32,750 nucleotides of DNA from NCBI GenBank assembly GCA_017481325.1, contig JAFUPG010000002.1, positions 1-32,750 of the forward strand, read 5' to 3'. Under the pieces are notes generated by a model. That model worked only from the letters and a program-made list of their open reading frames with translations, was not told the origin of the DNA and searched no databases. Origin of the DNA: Oscillospiraceae bacterium (lineage in GTDB: Bacteria; Bacillota_A; Clostridia; Oscillospirales; Oscillospiraceae). Of the stretch, positions 7,778 through 16,426 are shown in pieces. The stretch's first letter is position 1, and every line of letters begins with the position of its first letter. Both the position numbers and the translations under genes were made by a program.

Positions 7778-10700
7778 CATACAAGCGACTGACGGCCTTA
7801 TTGCTGGCCTTGTGCCTGCTTTTGGGTCTGTTTGCCGCCTGCGGAAAACCGGACGGGGATACGGAGGACTCCACCCAGCCCTCCACCCAGCCTACCCAGG
7901 AGAAGAAGGACTACGGCGAGATCGGTGAGATGGACGGTGTCCAGTACGACGAGAAGTACGGCGACCTGATCACCCCCTATGCCCGTCTGGCCATCTCCCT
8001 GCAGGAGGAGAGCGAGAGCTTCTCCTATTCCGACGGCAGCGCCAAGACCTTCCAAAGCAGCCCTTCCCAGATCACCACGGATTTCTCCGATACCAAGGCA
8101 AAGGTCACCCAGAACTGGGATGGGAATACCGAGCTCACCACCACTTTTACCGCTCAGACCGACGGCTCTATGGACATTGTCCAGAGTATGTACGCCAAAG
8201 AGGGCGGCATCTCCGATGTGAGCTTCCGCATTACCGTGCCCATGAAATACTCCGTGATCATCCCTGCCTGGGACGGCATCTGCCTTAACGAAGAGCAGCC
8301 CGAGATCTATGACAAGCGTACCTATCTGGCCTACCCCAGAGAGTGGCAGGCGCAGATGTTCCTGATCCAGGGTACCAATGGCGGTGTTCTGATCCATGCC
8401 AGAGATGCCGGTACCCAGTTTAAGGGTCTGAACATCACCAACGACGGCGAGAACTTCTATCTGGATGTTCACACCATCCCCCAGGCTCCCTTTACGGACT
8501 ATAGCAATTTCGAGACCGTCACCTGGAGCGTGATCCCCTACAAGGGGGATTGGATCGACGGCACTCTGCTCTACAAGGCCTATTCCAACGAGACCTTCCG
8601 CCTAGACGAGGCAGCGGTCAGCCAGCCCGATTGGGTGGACGACATCGCCCTGGTCTGGATGGACGACATCGACTCTCTGGAGAAGCTGGATCTGCTGGCT
8701 CAGCAGGTGGATCCCACCAAGGTGCTGATCCAGGTGCCCGGCTGGAGAGCCTATGAGTACGACACCAACTACCCCGACTACGAGCCTGCAGACGGCCTGA
8801 AGGAGAAAATCGACTATGCCCATTCCCTGGGCTTCAAGGTCAGCCTCCACTGCAATATGATCGGCTGCTCCTTCTCCTCCAACGAGTGGGAGGAGGGTCT
8901 GAGCGAATTTGCCTGCCTGGATGCCTACACCCGGGAGACCATTGTGGAGGGCTACACCGCCTTCGGCAAGGACTACCGCTTCGGCCAGATGAACCAGGCC
9001 TCCGTAGAATGGCAGGATATTATGGTAGAGCGCATGGTGCAGGTGGTCAAGGACACCGGCGCCGACTGCATCCACCTGGATCAGAGCCTGCTGTGCTTCA
9101 ATGACGGCCGTGGCCTGGTCAACGGCATGACCACCATGCAGGGCAATGTTGAACTGCAGCGCCGTCTGGCAGAGGCACTGCCCGGCATCGCCTTCTCCGG
9201 CGAGGGCATCAACGAGTTCAATATGGTCTATGCCGATTTCCTGCAGCAGCACGTCTACGGTCTGGACTCCAATGCCGACGTGTGGAGCGATGCTTATTTT
9301 CAGCAGATCCTGCCTGTGACCACCGTCCTCTACGCCGAATATACGGATATTTACCACTATCCCGCCCTGACCACCGCCGACGAGGAATATGAGGAGCAGT
9401 TCCTGGCCTGGTACCGAGCAGGCAATATGCGCTCCGGCACCCTGCCCTGCCTCTACCGTGAGTCCGTGGCCTCCTTCGATGAACCCACCGAGAGCTTCAA
9501 GCTCATTATGGAAGATGCCCGTTTCTATGCGGAGCATAACCCCATCATCAACACAGGTGATTGGTCTGACAAGGCCATTATGTCCTACGTCCTCAATGAT
9601 AGTACTATCGCCGAGTGGATCGAGACCGATGAGGATATCAAGTTCTACCCCAATATCGCTGAGGAGAATTTCACCACGGTCTTTGTCCACAATGTCACCT
9701 CCTACGAGACCGACCGCAGCCTTCCCGGCTGGGTGCTCTATGACAGCGAGAGCCTCCACGGCCTCCGTGAGGACACCACCTACTACCTGACCTCCACCCC
9801 CAGAGATGACAATGCCACCCATATTACCTCTCTGGAGGACAATCTCACCACCCGTGGCTTTATCAGTAACCCGGAGTATACCGCCATCGCCTTTGACGAG
9901 GTGATCCCCTCCAACAAGATCGAGATCGATCTGCTGGCTTATGACGGCGAAATGCGTGCCGGTGAAGTCCTCTTCGACGGCAAGACCGATTCCTCCGGTA
10001 CCTTCAATTCCATGCAGTCCTTCTGGTACACCTTCTCCGATCAGGGTCAGGTGCGCCATATGGGCGACCGCCTCATGTTCCATCCCCCCTGGGTAGACGA
10101 GATCATCGACCTGGGCTACAGCTGGTACGAGGTGGATGTGCCTCTGGAAGTGGTGGGCAATGCCACCTTCTCCGCCTCCTTCCAGCTGGCCAGCGCCGAG
10201 AGCGCCGCAGGCTCTGACGGCGTGGTATTCAAGGTCTACGCCTGGGCAGAGGGGGATCAGAGCGATATGGAGACCGCAGAGATCTTCTGCACCACCGCCA
10301 TTGCACTGCCCCTGAGTCTGGATCTCACCCGTTTTGAGGGCAAGACCGTCACCATCCGCATCGAGTGCTACACCGGCGGAACGCCCCGTAATGACTCCTG
10401 CCATGTGGTAGCGCCCATGGTAGAGCAGATGACCGGCAAGGTCTCCCGTGAGATCACCTACACCGTCAAGACCCACGATGCCGTCACCGGCATTCTCTCC
10501 CTCCTGGGCAGCGCCACCATGGAGGATCTGGGGGATCAGAACTATGCCATCACCGCCAATATTTCCGACACGGTCTGGCTGCTCCATGCCCCCAAGGCCA
10601 TTTCTGACGAGACCGATATGACGGTCTATCCCGGCATGGCCGCCTGGCTGATGGATTCCGGCGAATCCATTGCCCCCACCGGCGACCTGGCACCCCAGCA

Positions 10701-11061
10701 GCAGGTTGCCGAGAGCAACTACGAGCTGCGCAACGGCATTTTCCAGCATCCGCCCCAGACCGGCACCTCCCAGTACAGCTGGCTCATCACTTTGCCGGAA
10801 ACGGAAAGCGCCCGTTTCGATACCTCCATCGCCATGAAGACCGGCTCCGGCATGTCCGACGGCGTGACCTTCCGCATTCTCATCAACGGTCAGGAGGTCT
10901 TCTCTCAGGCCAAGGCAGGTGCCGGCGGCTATGAGGATGTTTCTATCGACCTGAGTGACTACCGGGGGCAGACCATCATCCTGACCCTCTGCGTAGATTC
11001 CGGTGCAGGCAGCGCCTATGACTACGCCTTCTGGGGCGATCCCCTGATCTATACCAGGTAA
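7774..11061 (+). CDS. Surface lipoprotein with putative TIM-barrel glycoside hydrolase (DUF6259-like) and beta-sandwich modules
   Basis: 1095 residues. Signal peptide with lipobox FAAC (Cys23), then a Thr/Pro/Glu linker, a beta-sandwich (about 45-280), a putative TIM barrel (about 285-620), and two C-terminal jelly-roll regions of NPCBM look (about 720-900 and 975-1095). The barrel strands carry VLIQVPGW, VSLHCNMIGC, CIHLDQSLL (Asp436) and IAFSGEGIN (Glu477). Asp436 and Glu477 are 41 residues apart and both conserved in the paralogue at 18479, so they are the best nucleophile and acid/base candidates; the layout recalls GH101/GH129 enzymes but I cannot claim membership. Likely anchored enzyme that cuts a glycan at the cell surface. 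Overlaps the binding protein by 4 bases and is followed after 14 bases by the module protein. Confidence 0.75.
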   Translation: MTYKRLTALLLALCLLLGLFAACGKPDGDTEDSTQPSTQPTQEKKDYGEIGEMDGVQYDEKYGDLITPYARLAISLQEESESFSYSDGSAKTFQSSPSQITTDFSDTKAKVTQNWDGNTELTTTFTAQTDGSMDIVQSMYAKEGGISDVSFRITVPMKYSVIIPAWDGICLNEEQPEIYDKRTYLAYPREWQAQMFLIQGTNGGVLIHARDAGTQFKGLNITNDGENFYLDVHTIPQAPFTDYSNFETVTWSVIPYKGDWIDGTLLYKAYSNETFRLDEAAVSQPDWVDDIALVWMDDIDSLEKLDLLAQQVDPTKVLIQVPGWRAYEYDTNYPDYEPADGLKEKIDYAHSLGFKVSLHCNMIGCSFSSNEWEEGLSEFACLDAYTRETIVEGYTAFGKDYRFGQMNQASVEWQDIMVERMVQVVKDTGADCIHLDQSLLCFNDGRGLVNGMTTMQGNVELQRRLAEALPGIAFSGEGINEFNMVYADFLQQHVYGLDSNADVWSDAYFQQILPVTTVLYAEYTDIYHYPALTTADEEYEEQFLAWYRAGNMRSGTLPCLYRESVASFDEPTESFKLIMEDARFYAEHNPIINTGDWSDKAIMSYVLNDSTIAEWIETDEDIKFYPNIAEENFTTVFVHNVTSYETDRSLPGWVLYDSESLHGLREDTTYYLTSTPRDDNATHITSLEDNLTTRGFISNPEYTAIAFDEVIPSNKIEIDLLAYDGEMRAGEVLFDGKTDSSGTFNSMQSFWYTFSDQGQVRHMGDRLMFHPPWVDEIIDLGYSWYEVDVPLEVVGNATFSASFQLASAESAAGSDGVVFKVYAWAEGDQSDMETAEIFCTTAIALPLSLDLTRFEGKTVTIRIECYTGGTPRNDSCHVVAPMVEQMTGKVSREITYTVKTHDAVTGILSLLGSATMEDLGDQNYAITANISDTVWLLHAPKAISDETDMTVYPGMAAWLMDSGESIAPTGDLAPQQQVAESNYELRNGIFQHPPQTGTSQYSWLITLPETESARFDTSIAMKTGSGMSDGVTFRILINGQEVFSQAKAGAGGYEDVSIDLSDYRGQTIILTLCVDSGAGSAYDYAFWGDPLIYTR

Positions 11062-11075
11062 AGGAGGAACGAACA

Positions 11076-14000
11076 ATGAAACAACTGAAGAAACTGATGG
11101 CTGTTTTGCTGGCACTCTCCCTCCTGTGCGGTATTTTTGTCACCGTGGCCACCGCTGTGGTCGAGGGCGACAGCTACGCCCCCAATATGGACAATTGGGG
11201 CACCCAGAATAACAACGGCTGGTACTATCTCTATCAGGATACCTCCGGCAACTACCATGAGCTGGATTTCTACGATGCCACCGCCGCCATCCCCTGGCAG
11301 CAGAACAACTTTGCCTTTGACCCCGGCGCCATGAACGAGATGCTTTTCATCTCCAAGACCCAGGCCTTCACCGGTGAATTGGGCAGCAAGCCGGTCTACG
11401 GCTATCAAGTCCCCGAGAGCGGCAAGGTGGAGCTGAGCTTCCGCACCCACGGCCAGAGCACCATGCAGGTCACTGTTCTCAAGGGCAGCAGCCAGCTGAC
11501 CACCATCACCCCCAATACCACCGGCCCTCTTGGCGGCTTCACCATGCAGACCGTCACCGCCGACGTGGCCGCCGGAGATTGGCTCTATATTGTCATCTCC
11601 GCCACCGCTGCCGACCGTGAGGTCTGGATCGATACCTTTAACGTAAAGTACCTCTCCGTAGGGGAAGGCGGCGAGACCGAGGAGCCTACCGAGCCTCCCA
11701 TCGACCCCAATGTCACGGTCTATGCCCCCAATATGGACAACTGGGGCACCCAGGGCAACAACGGTTGGTACTACCTCTACCGTGATACCTCCGGCGGCTA
11801 CCATGAGCTGGACTATTACGATGCCACCGCCGCCATCCCCTGGCAGCAGAACAACTTTGCCTTTGATCCCAATGTCATGGGCGAGATGCTCTTTATCAGC
11901 AAGACCTCCTGCTTCACCGGCGAGCTGGGCAGTGTTCCTGCCTATGGCTTCAAAGCGCCCCTGTCCGGCGAGGTGCAGCTGACTTTCCGTACCCACGGCC
12001 AGAGCAGCCTCCGTGTGACGGTGCTCAAGGGTGGCAGTGAGCTTGCCTCCATCACCCCCAACACCACCGGCGCTGACGGCGGCTTCACCGCCCAGACGGT
12101 CACCGCCAATGTCTCTGCCGGAGATTGGCTTTACATTGTCATCTCTGCCACCGGCGCTGACCGTGAGCTGTGGATCGACAGCTTTAAGGCAGAATACCTC
12201 TCCACCGGGGAGCAGCCGGAAGATCCCGAAGATCCCGAGCAGCCCGAAGACCCCGAAGATCCCGAGGATCCCCGGGAGCTGCCCGCCTATGCCCCCGACC
12301 TCAACGCCTGGGGCACGCAGGGCAATAACGGCTGGTACTATATGTACCGTGCCACCGACGGCAGCTACCATGAGCTGGACTTCTACGGTGCCGATGCCCC
12401 CATTGCCTGGCAGCAGAACAACTTTGCCTTTGACCCCAATGTGATGAACGAGATGCTCTTCATCTCCAAGACTCAGGCCTTCACCGGCGAGCTGGGCAGC
12501 CTCCCCGTCATCGCCTACAAGGCGCAGCACATGGGTCAGGTGCAGCTGACTTTCCGCACCCACGGCCAGAGTACCCTCCGTGTTACGGTGCTGCAGGGGG
12601 ATACGGAGCTGGCTGCCATCACCCCCAATACCAACGGCTTTACCAACCAGACCGTCACCGCCAATGTGAACCAGGGCGATATGCTCTATATCGTCATCTC
12701 CGCCACCGGCGCTGACCGTGAACTGTGGATCGATAGCTTCAAGGCGCAGTATCTGGCAGTGGATGAGCAGCCGGAGCTGCCCGATCAGCCCGACGATCCC
12801 GACCTGCCCGATGATCCCGATGAGCCTGACGACCCCATCCTCCCGGAGAACCCCGAGGACCCCGAGCCCATCGTTCCCGAAGTCGGAACGACCTGCGCTC
12901 CCGACATGGCTCACTGGGGCTGCGGCAACAACAACGGCTGGCACTATATGTACAAAAATGTCGGCGGTCAGTACCTGCCCCTGGACTACTACGGCGCCGA
13001 TGCTGCCATTGCCTGGCAGCGCAATGCCTATGCCTTTGACCCCGCTGTGATGAACGAGATGCTCTTCATCAACCGCACCCAGTGCTTCACCGGCGAGAAC
13101 GGCTCCAAGCCGGTCTACGCTTATCAGGCGCAGCGTGGCGGTCAGGTGGAGCTCAGCGTATCCACCCACGGCCAGAACAGCATGCAGATGGAGATCTTCA
13201 AGAATTCCGAGCTTCTGAAGACCGTGAGCTTCACCACTGAAGGCCCCGATGCAGGCTATGCCACCACCAAGCTGACCGTGGATGTGAAGGAAGGCACCTG
13301 GATCTATCTGGTCATCTCCGCCACCGGCGCTGACCGTGAGGCCTGGGTCAAGGATTATTCCGTCACCTATCTCTCCGTCAACGACGAGAAGGAGGAGATC
13401 TCCGATCAGCTGATCTACACCCCCGACACCAAAGCCTGGGGAACTCAGGGCAACAACGGCTGGTACTACCTCTACAAAGGCGCTGACAATGTCTACAATC
13501 AGCTGACCTATTGGGACAGCACCGCCGCCATCGAGTGGCAGCGGGATGCCTACGCCTCCAACCCCAATGTGGATCAGGAGATGTACTTCATTGCCCGTCA
13601 GAAGTTCTTCTTCGGTGAATTGGCCACCAGCCCGGTCTATGGCTTCCTCTGCCCCGTGGGCGGTCAGGTCAAGCTGACCTTCGTCACCCACGGCCCTTCG
13701 GAGCTGTCCATGACTCTGTCTCAGAATAAGACCGTGGTGGATACTTTCTCTCTCAGCACCGACGGCCCCGAGGCCGGCTACACCAAGCACGAGTACATTC
13801 TCGATGTCAAGCAGGGTACCTGGCTGTACATGGAGGCCGACGGCACGACCCAGGTTCGTGAGGGCTTTGTCAGCTACTACGGTGTGGAGTACCTCTCCAC
13901 CAACGATCTGGTGGAGGAAGAGGACAACAGCATCGTGGGAACAGTCTACACCCCCGATCTTGACGTCATGAAGCAGAATAATAACGGCTGGTACTATATG

Positions 14001-15245
14001 TACTACGACAATATGACCTGCCGCTACGAGTATCTGGATTACTACGGCGGTGGCGCCTCCATCGATTGGCAGCGCAATGCCTTTGCCTTCGACCCCTTCC
14101 TCATGGGCGAGATGCTCTTTATGAAGAATGACCGCTTCTTCATCGGCGAGAACGGAAGCTGCCCCGTCTATGCATTCAAGTGTCCCTCCGGCGGCACGGT
14201 TCGCCTGAAGATCCGCACCCACGGCCGGGAGGATATCTATACCAGCGTCTACCACAACGGCTACTATAAGGACAGCTTCTCCTACAATACCACCGGCCAG
14301 TACAACGGCTTCACGGAGCACACCCTGGAGCTGGAGGTCAAGAAGGGCGACTTCATCTACCTCTACTGCGGCACCCGTGGGGTCAACCGTGAGGGCTGGA
14401 TCAGCTTCTACGGCGTGGAATACCTGACGGAAAACGATCAGGAGGGCGGCTATGGTCAGGCCCATGTCTATATGCCCGATATGGACGATTGGGGCAAGCA
14501 GGATAATAACCACTGGAGCTTTGCCTATCTGGATAAGGATGACGGCCTCTTCCGCCGCCTGGCCTTTGTCCGCTCGGACAATAATTTCCAGGGTACTGCT
14601 GACGGCGGTTATGAGTATCTGCTCATCAAGGAGCTGGAGATGCACCCCGCTGTCAAGGGTTCTCCTGCCAAGGTCTTTACCTGCCCCTCCGGCGGCAAGC
14701 TGCGCATCTCCTTCCAGGCCTGGATGCAGGCGGCACAGAACAGCCTCACCGGCACCGGTATCGCCATCTATCACAACGGCGAGAAGATCTGGCCGGAAAA
14801 TGAGGACTGGTATCAGCTGGATAACTCCGTGACCATCAAGCACATCACCGTGGAGGTGGCGCAGGGTGACGATCTGGCCATTGTAGTGGATGCCATCAAT
14901 GCCAACAACAGCTTCGATGCCACCAACGTGCGAGTCTGCGCCCGTTACAATTCCTATAATGATGCCGTCCGCACCCAGTGGCCGGAGTATCCCCGGGAGG
15001 CCACCGGCGACAACACCCCCGACGTTCCCGATGTCCCGGACATCCCCGTCACCGAGGCTCCCACGGAGTCCACGGAAGCACCTACCGAGCCCACGGAGGA
15101 GAGCACCGAGCCCTCCACCCAGGGCACAGAAGGGGAGGGCGACAAGGGCGCTCCCTGGCTCTGGATCGGCCTGGGCGGTGGCGGCGCACTTCTGGCGGCC
15201 GCAGCAGCGCTTTTCTTCCTGAAAAAGAAGAAAAAAGGAAAATAA
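11076..15245 (+). CDS. Seven-module, membrane-anchored surface protein (putative glycan-binding)
   Basis: 1389 residues: signal peptide (1-30), seven tandem copies of a module of about 165 residues, an acidic/Thr-Pro linker, and a C-terminal membrane segment (about 1362-1382) with a KKKKKGK tail. I see no LPxTG, so it is a membrane anchor rather than a sortase substrate. Each module opens with YAPDMDxWG, then NNNGWYYLY, IAWQQNNFAFDP, MNEMLFI, FTGELGS, RTHGQS, VISATGADRE and ends YLSV. Modules start near residues 31, 212, 402, 604, 779, 956 and 1130; the seventh is divergent. Acidic Pro/Asp/Glu linkers separate modules 1-4. Many conserved aromatic residues suggest a carbohydrate-binding beta-sandwich, but I do not recognise the family. 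Last gene of the operon; GGAGG precedes ATG 11076. Confidence 0.85.
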   Translation: MKQLKKLMAVLLALSLLCGIFVTVATAVVEGDSYAPNMDNWGTQNNNGWYYLYQDTSGNYHELDFYDATAAIPWQQNNFAFDPGAMNEMLFISKTQAFTGELGSKPVYGYQVPESGKVELSFRTHGQSTMQVTVLKGSSQLTTITPNTTGPLGGFTMQTVTADVAAGDWLYIVISATAADREVWIDTFNVKYLSVGEGGETEEPTEPPIDPNVTVYAPNMDNWGTQGNNGWYYLYRDTSGGYHELDYYDATAAIPWQQNNFAFDPNVMGEMLFISKTSCFTGELGSVPAYGFKAPLSGEVQLTFRTHGQSSLRVTVLKGGSELASITPNTTGADGGFTAQTVTANVSAGDWLYIVISATGADRELWIDSFKAEYLSTGEQPEDPEDPEQPEDPEDPEDPRELPAYAPDLNAWGTQGNNGWYYMYRATDGSYHELDFYGADAPIAWQQNNFAFDPNVMNEMLFISKTQAFTGELGSLPVIAYKAQHMGQVQLTFRTHGQSTLRVTVLQGDTELAAITPNTNGFTNQTVTANVNQGDMLYIVISATGADRELWIDSFKAQYLAVDEQPELPDQPDDPDLPDDPDEPDDPILPENPEDPEPIVPEVGTTCAPDMAHWGCGNNNGWHYMYKNVGGQYLPLDYYGADAAIAWQRNAYAFDPAVMNEMLFINRTQCFTGENGSKPVYAYQAQRGGQVELSVSTHGQNSMQMEIFKNSELLKTVSFTTEGPDAGYATTKLTVDVKEGTWIYLVISATGADREAWVKDYSVTYLSVNDEKEEISDQLIYTPDTKAWGTQGNNGWYYLYKGADNVYNQLTYWDSTAAIEWQRDAYASNPNVDQEMYFIARQKFFFGELATSPVYGFLCPVGGQVKLTFVTHGPSELSMTLSQNKTVVDTFSLSTDGPEAGYTKHEYILDVKQGTWLYMEADGTTQVREGFVSYYGVEYLSTNDLVEEEDNSIVGTVYTPDLDVMKQNNNGWYYMYYDNMTCRYEYLDYYGGGASIDWQRNAFAFDPFLMGEMLFMKNDRFFIGENGSCPVYAFKCPSGGTVRLKIRTHGREDIYTSVYHNGYYKDSFSYNTTGQYNGFTEHTLELEVKKGDFIYLYCGTRGVNREGWISFYGVEYLTENDQEGGYGQAHVYMPDMDDWGKQDNNHWSFAYLDKDDGLFRRLAFVRSDNNFQGTADGGYEYLLIKELEMHPAVKGSPAKVFTCPSGGKLRISFQAWMQAAQNSLTGTGIAIYHNGEKIWPENEDWYQLDNSVTIKHITVEVAQGDDLAIVVDAINANNSFDATNVRVCARYNSYNDAVRTQWPEYPREATGDNTPDVPDVPDIPVTEAPTESTEAPTEPTEESTEPSTQGTEGEGDKGAPWLWIGLGGGGALLAAAAALFFLKKKKKGK
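11167..14955 (+). repeat. Seven in-frame tandem repeats of about 500 bp
   Basis: Repeat units begin near 11167, 11710, 12280, 12885, 13411, 13941 and 14463. Units 1-3 are very alike in DNA (for example the stretches coding GWYY, PWQQNNFAFDP and THGQS), pointing to recent duplication or gene conversion; unit 7 is the most diverged. Such repeats could cause assembly collapse or copy-number change. Confidence 0.85.
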
Positions 15246-15267
15246 TGTAACAAAAAAGCAATATATC

Positions 15268-15276
15268 TGCTATAAT
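15268..15276 (+). promoter_or_regulatory. Possible extended -10 promoter for the LacI-type gene
   Basis: TGCTATAAT is a perfect TATAAT with an upstream TGN extension. The -35 position is poor. It lies 23 bases after the stop of the module protein and about 85 bases upstream of the regulator start, so the regulator may have its own promoter as well as read-through. Confidence 0.45.
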
Positions 15277-15290
15277 AACAACATTACGCC

Positions 15291-15323
15291 CCGTCCCCTC
15301 TCAAAAATGCGCTGAGGGGACGG
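15291..15323. repeat. Strong hairpin in the LacI leader
   Basis: CCGTCCCCTC (15291-15300) and GAGGGGACGG (15314-15323) are perfect 10-bp arms around 13 bases. No T-run follows, so it is not a classical terminator on the plus strand; it may stabilise the 3' end of the operon transcript or act in the regulator leader. Confidence 0.55.
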
Positions 15324-15361
15324 CAGGCGCTATTGTCAGAACGTAGAGAGGATGAAAATCT

Positions 15362-16354
15362 ATGGTTTCCAGCAGAGATGTTGCACGCCTTGCAAAGGTC
15401 TCCCAGTCCACGGTTTCCAGGGCTTATCGGGAGGATGTCTATATCGACCCCAATACCAGAAAGCGTGTGTTTGAGGCTGCCAAGCAGCTGGGCTACTATC
15501 CCAATTTCTCTGCCCGCAGTCTCCGCAATCAGCAGAGCCGCATCATCGGCTTGATGCTCTCTGACCCCAACAACGGTTTCTTTGCATCGCTGTCGCAGCA
15601 TATCGAGAAGCGAGTGGCACAGGAAGGCTACCGACTGCTGCTGGCTTATAACGAGGAGAATGCGGAAAAGGAACGCAATTCTCTGGAATCTCTGATCTCC
15701 ACCCGTGCCGAGGGCGTTTTGACCATTCCCGTCTCCCGTCGCAATGAGGATATGTACCAGATCATGCGCAGCAACCGCATTGGTACGGTGCAGCTTCTGC
15801 GACCGGTCTACGACAATATGAACACGGTCATGGTCAACGACGAGCTGGGCGCTTACATCGCAACCAAATATCTCCTGGAGCAGGGACATCGGCGCATCAT
15901 CTTCACAGAGTACTCGTTTAACCAGGATATCCCCGCAAAGACCTTAGGCTACCGCCGTGCCTGTGAAGAATATGGCGTAGATCCTGAACCCGGTATTTTG
16001 AATCTGCCCTTCGCCTCCGGCCTGGACGGACTCATTGCCGGTCAGATCGTGGGCTACCGTGCCACCGCCATTATCAGCGCCACCGGTCCCATTACTCTGG
16101 CAACTCTGAAGGCCTGCGATGCCTGCGGCCTGAAGATTCCGGACGATCTCAGCATTATGGCCTATGACGACAGTGCCTGGCTGGAGTATCTGAAGATCTC
16201 CGCCATCACCCATCCCATGCAGCTCATCGGCGACAACATGGCCGACCTGCTGTTCCGGGATGTCGAGGCCTACCAGAAGGGCGAAGAGCCCGATAGTGAG
16301 CAGATCTCCATCAAGCCCTATCTGCTGCTGCGACAGTCTGTGAGAAAGCTATAA
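15362..16354 (+). CDS. LacI-family transcriptional regulator
   Basis: 330 residues. Residues 1-50 are the LacI DNA-binding domain (SSRDVARLAKVSQSTVSRAYRED, then the hinge helix GYYPNFSARSLRNQQS), and residues 60-330 are the periplasmic-binding-protein-like sensor (IIGLMLSDPNNGFFASL, GVLTIPVSR, VMVNDELGAYIATKYLLEQGHRRI, SIMAYDDS). It would repress or tune the flanking glycan genes in response to a sugar. ATG 15362 with GAGAGG about 12 bases upstream. It sits between the two halves of the locus and is followed by a strong terminator. Confidence 0.93.
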   Translation: MVSSRDVARLAKVSQSTVSRAYREDVYIDPNTRKRVFEAAKQLGYYPNFSARSLRNQQSRIIGLMLSDPNNGFFASLSQHIEKRVAQEGYRLLLAYNEENAEKERNSLESLISTRAEGVLTIPVSRRNEDMYQIMRSNRIGTVQLLRPVYDNMNTVMVNDELGAYIATKYLLEQGHRRIIFTEYSFNQDIPAKTLGYRRACEEYGVDPEPGILNLPFASGLDGLIAGQIVGYRATAIISATGPITLATLKACDACGLKIPDDLSIMAYDDSAWLEYLKISAITHPMQLIGDNMADLLFRDVEAYQKGEEPDSEQISIKPYLLLRQSVRKL

Positions 16355-16361
16355 CAACTCC

Positions 16362-16410
16362 GGGAATCCCTGCGCCTTTGTCCAAAAGGCGCAGCAGGAT
16401 TCCTTTTTTT
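16362..16410 (+). terminator. Strong terminator between LacI and GH31 genes
   Basis: GGAATCC then GCGCCTTT pair with AAAGGCGC then GGATTCC across a short internal bulge and a small loop, followed by seven to eight T residues (about 16402-16410). The GH31 start codon lies only 17 bases beyond, leaving no room for a separate promoter, so this could be an attenuator governing GH31 and the genes that follow. Confidence 0.85.
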
Positions 16411-16426
16411 ATGAGGAGGGAACACT

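Noticed and set aside
12210..12285. GAAGATCCCGA-type short tandem repeats resembling a CRISPR or microsatellite
   Set aside because: They encode an acidic Pro-Glu-Asp linker in frame; no spacers and no cas genes.
8602..14843. Very long minus-strand open frames (837 and 1264 codons) opposite the lipoprotein and module genes
   Set aside because: They mirror the plus-strand repeats and codon bias; low-complexity G/V/L/D/H translations and no ribosome sites.
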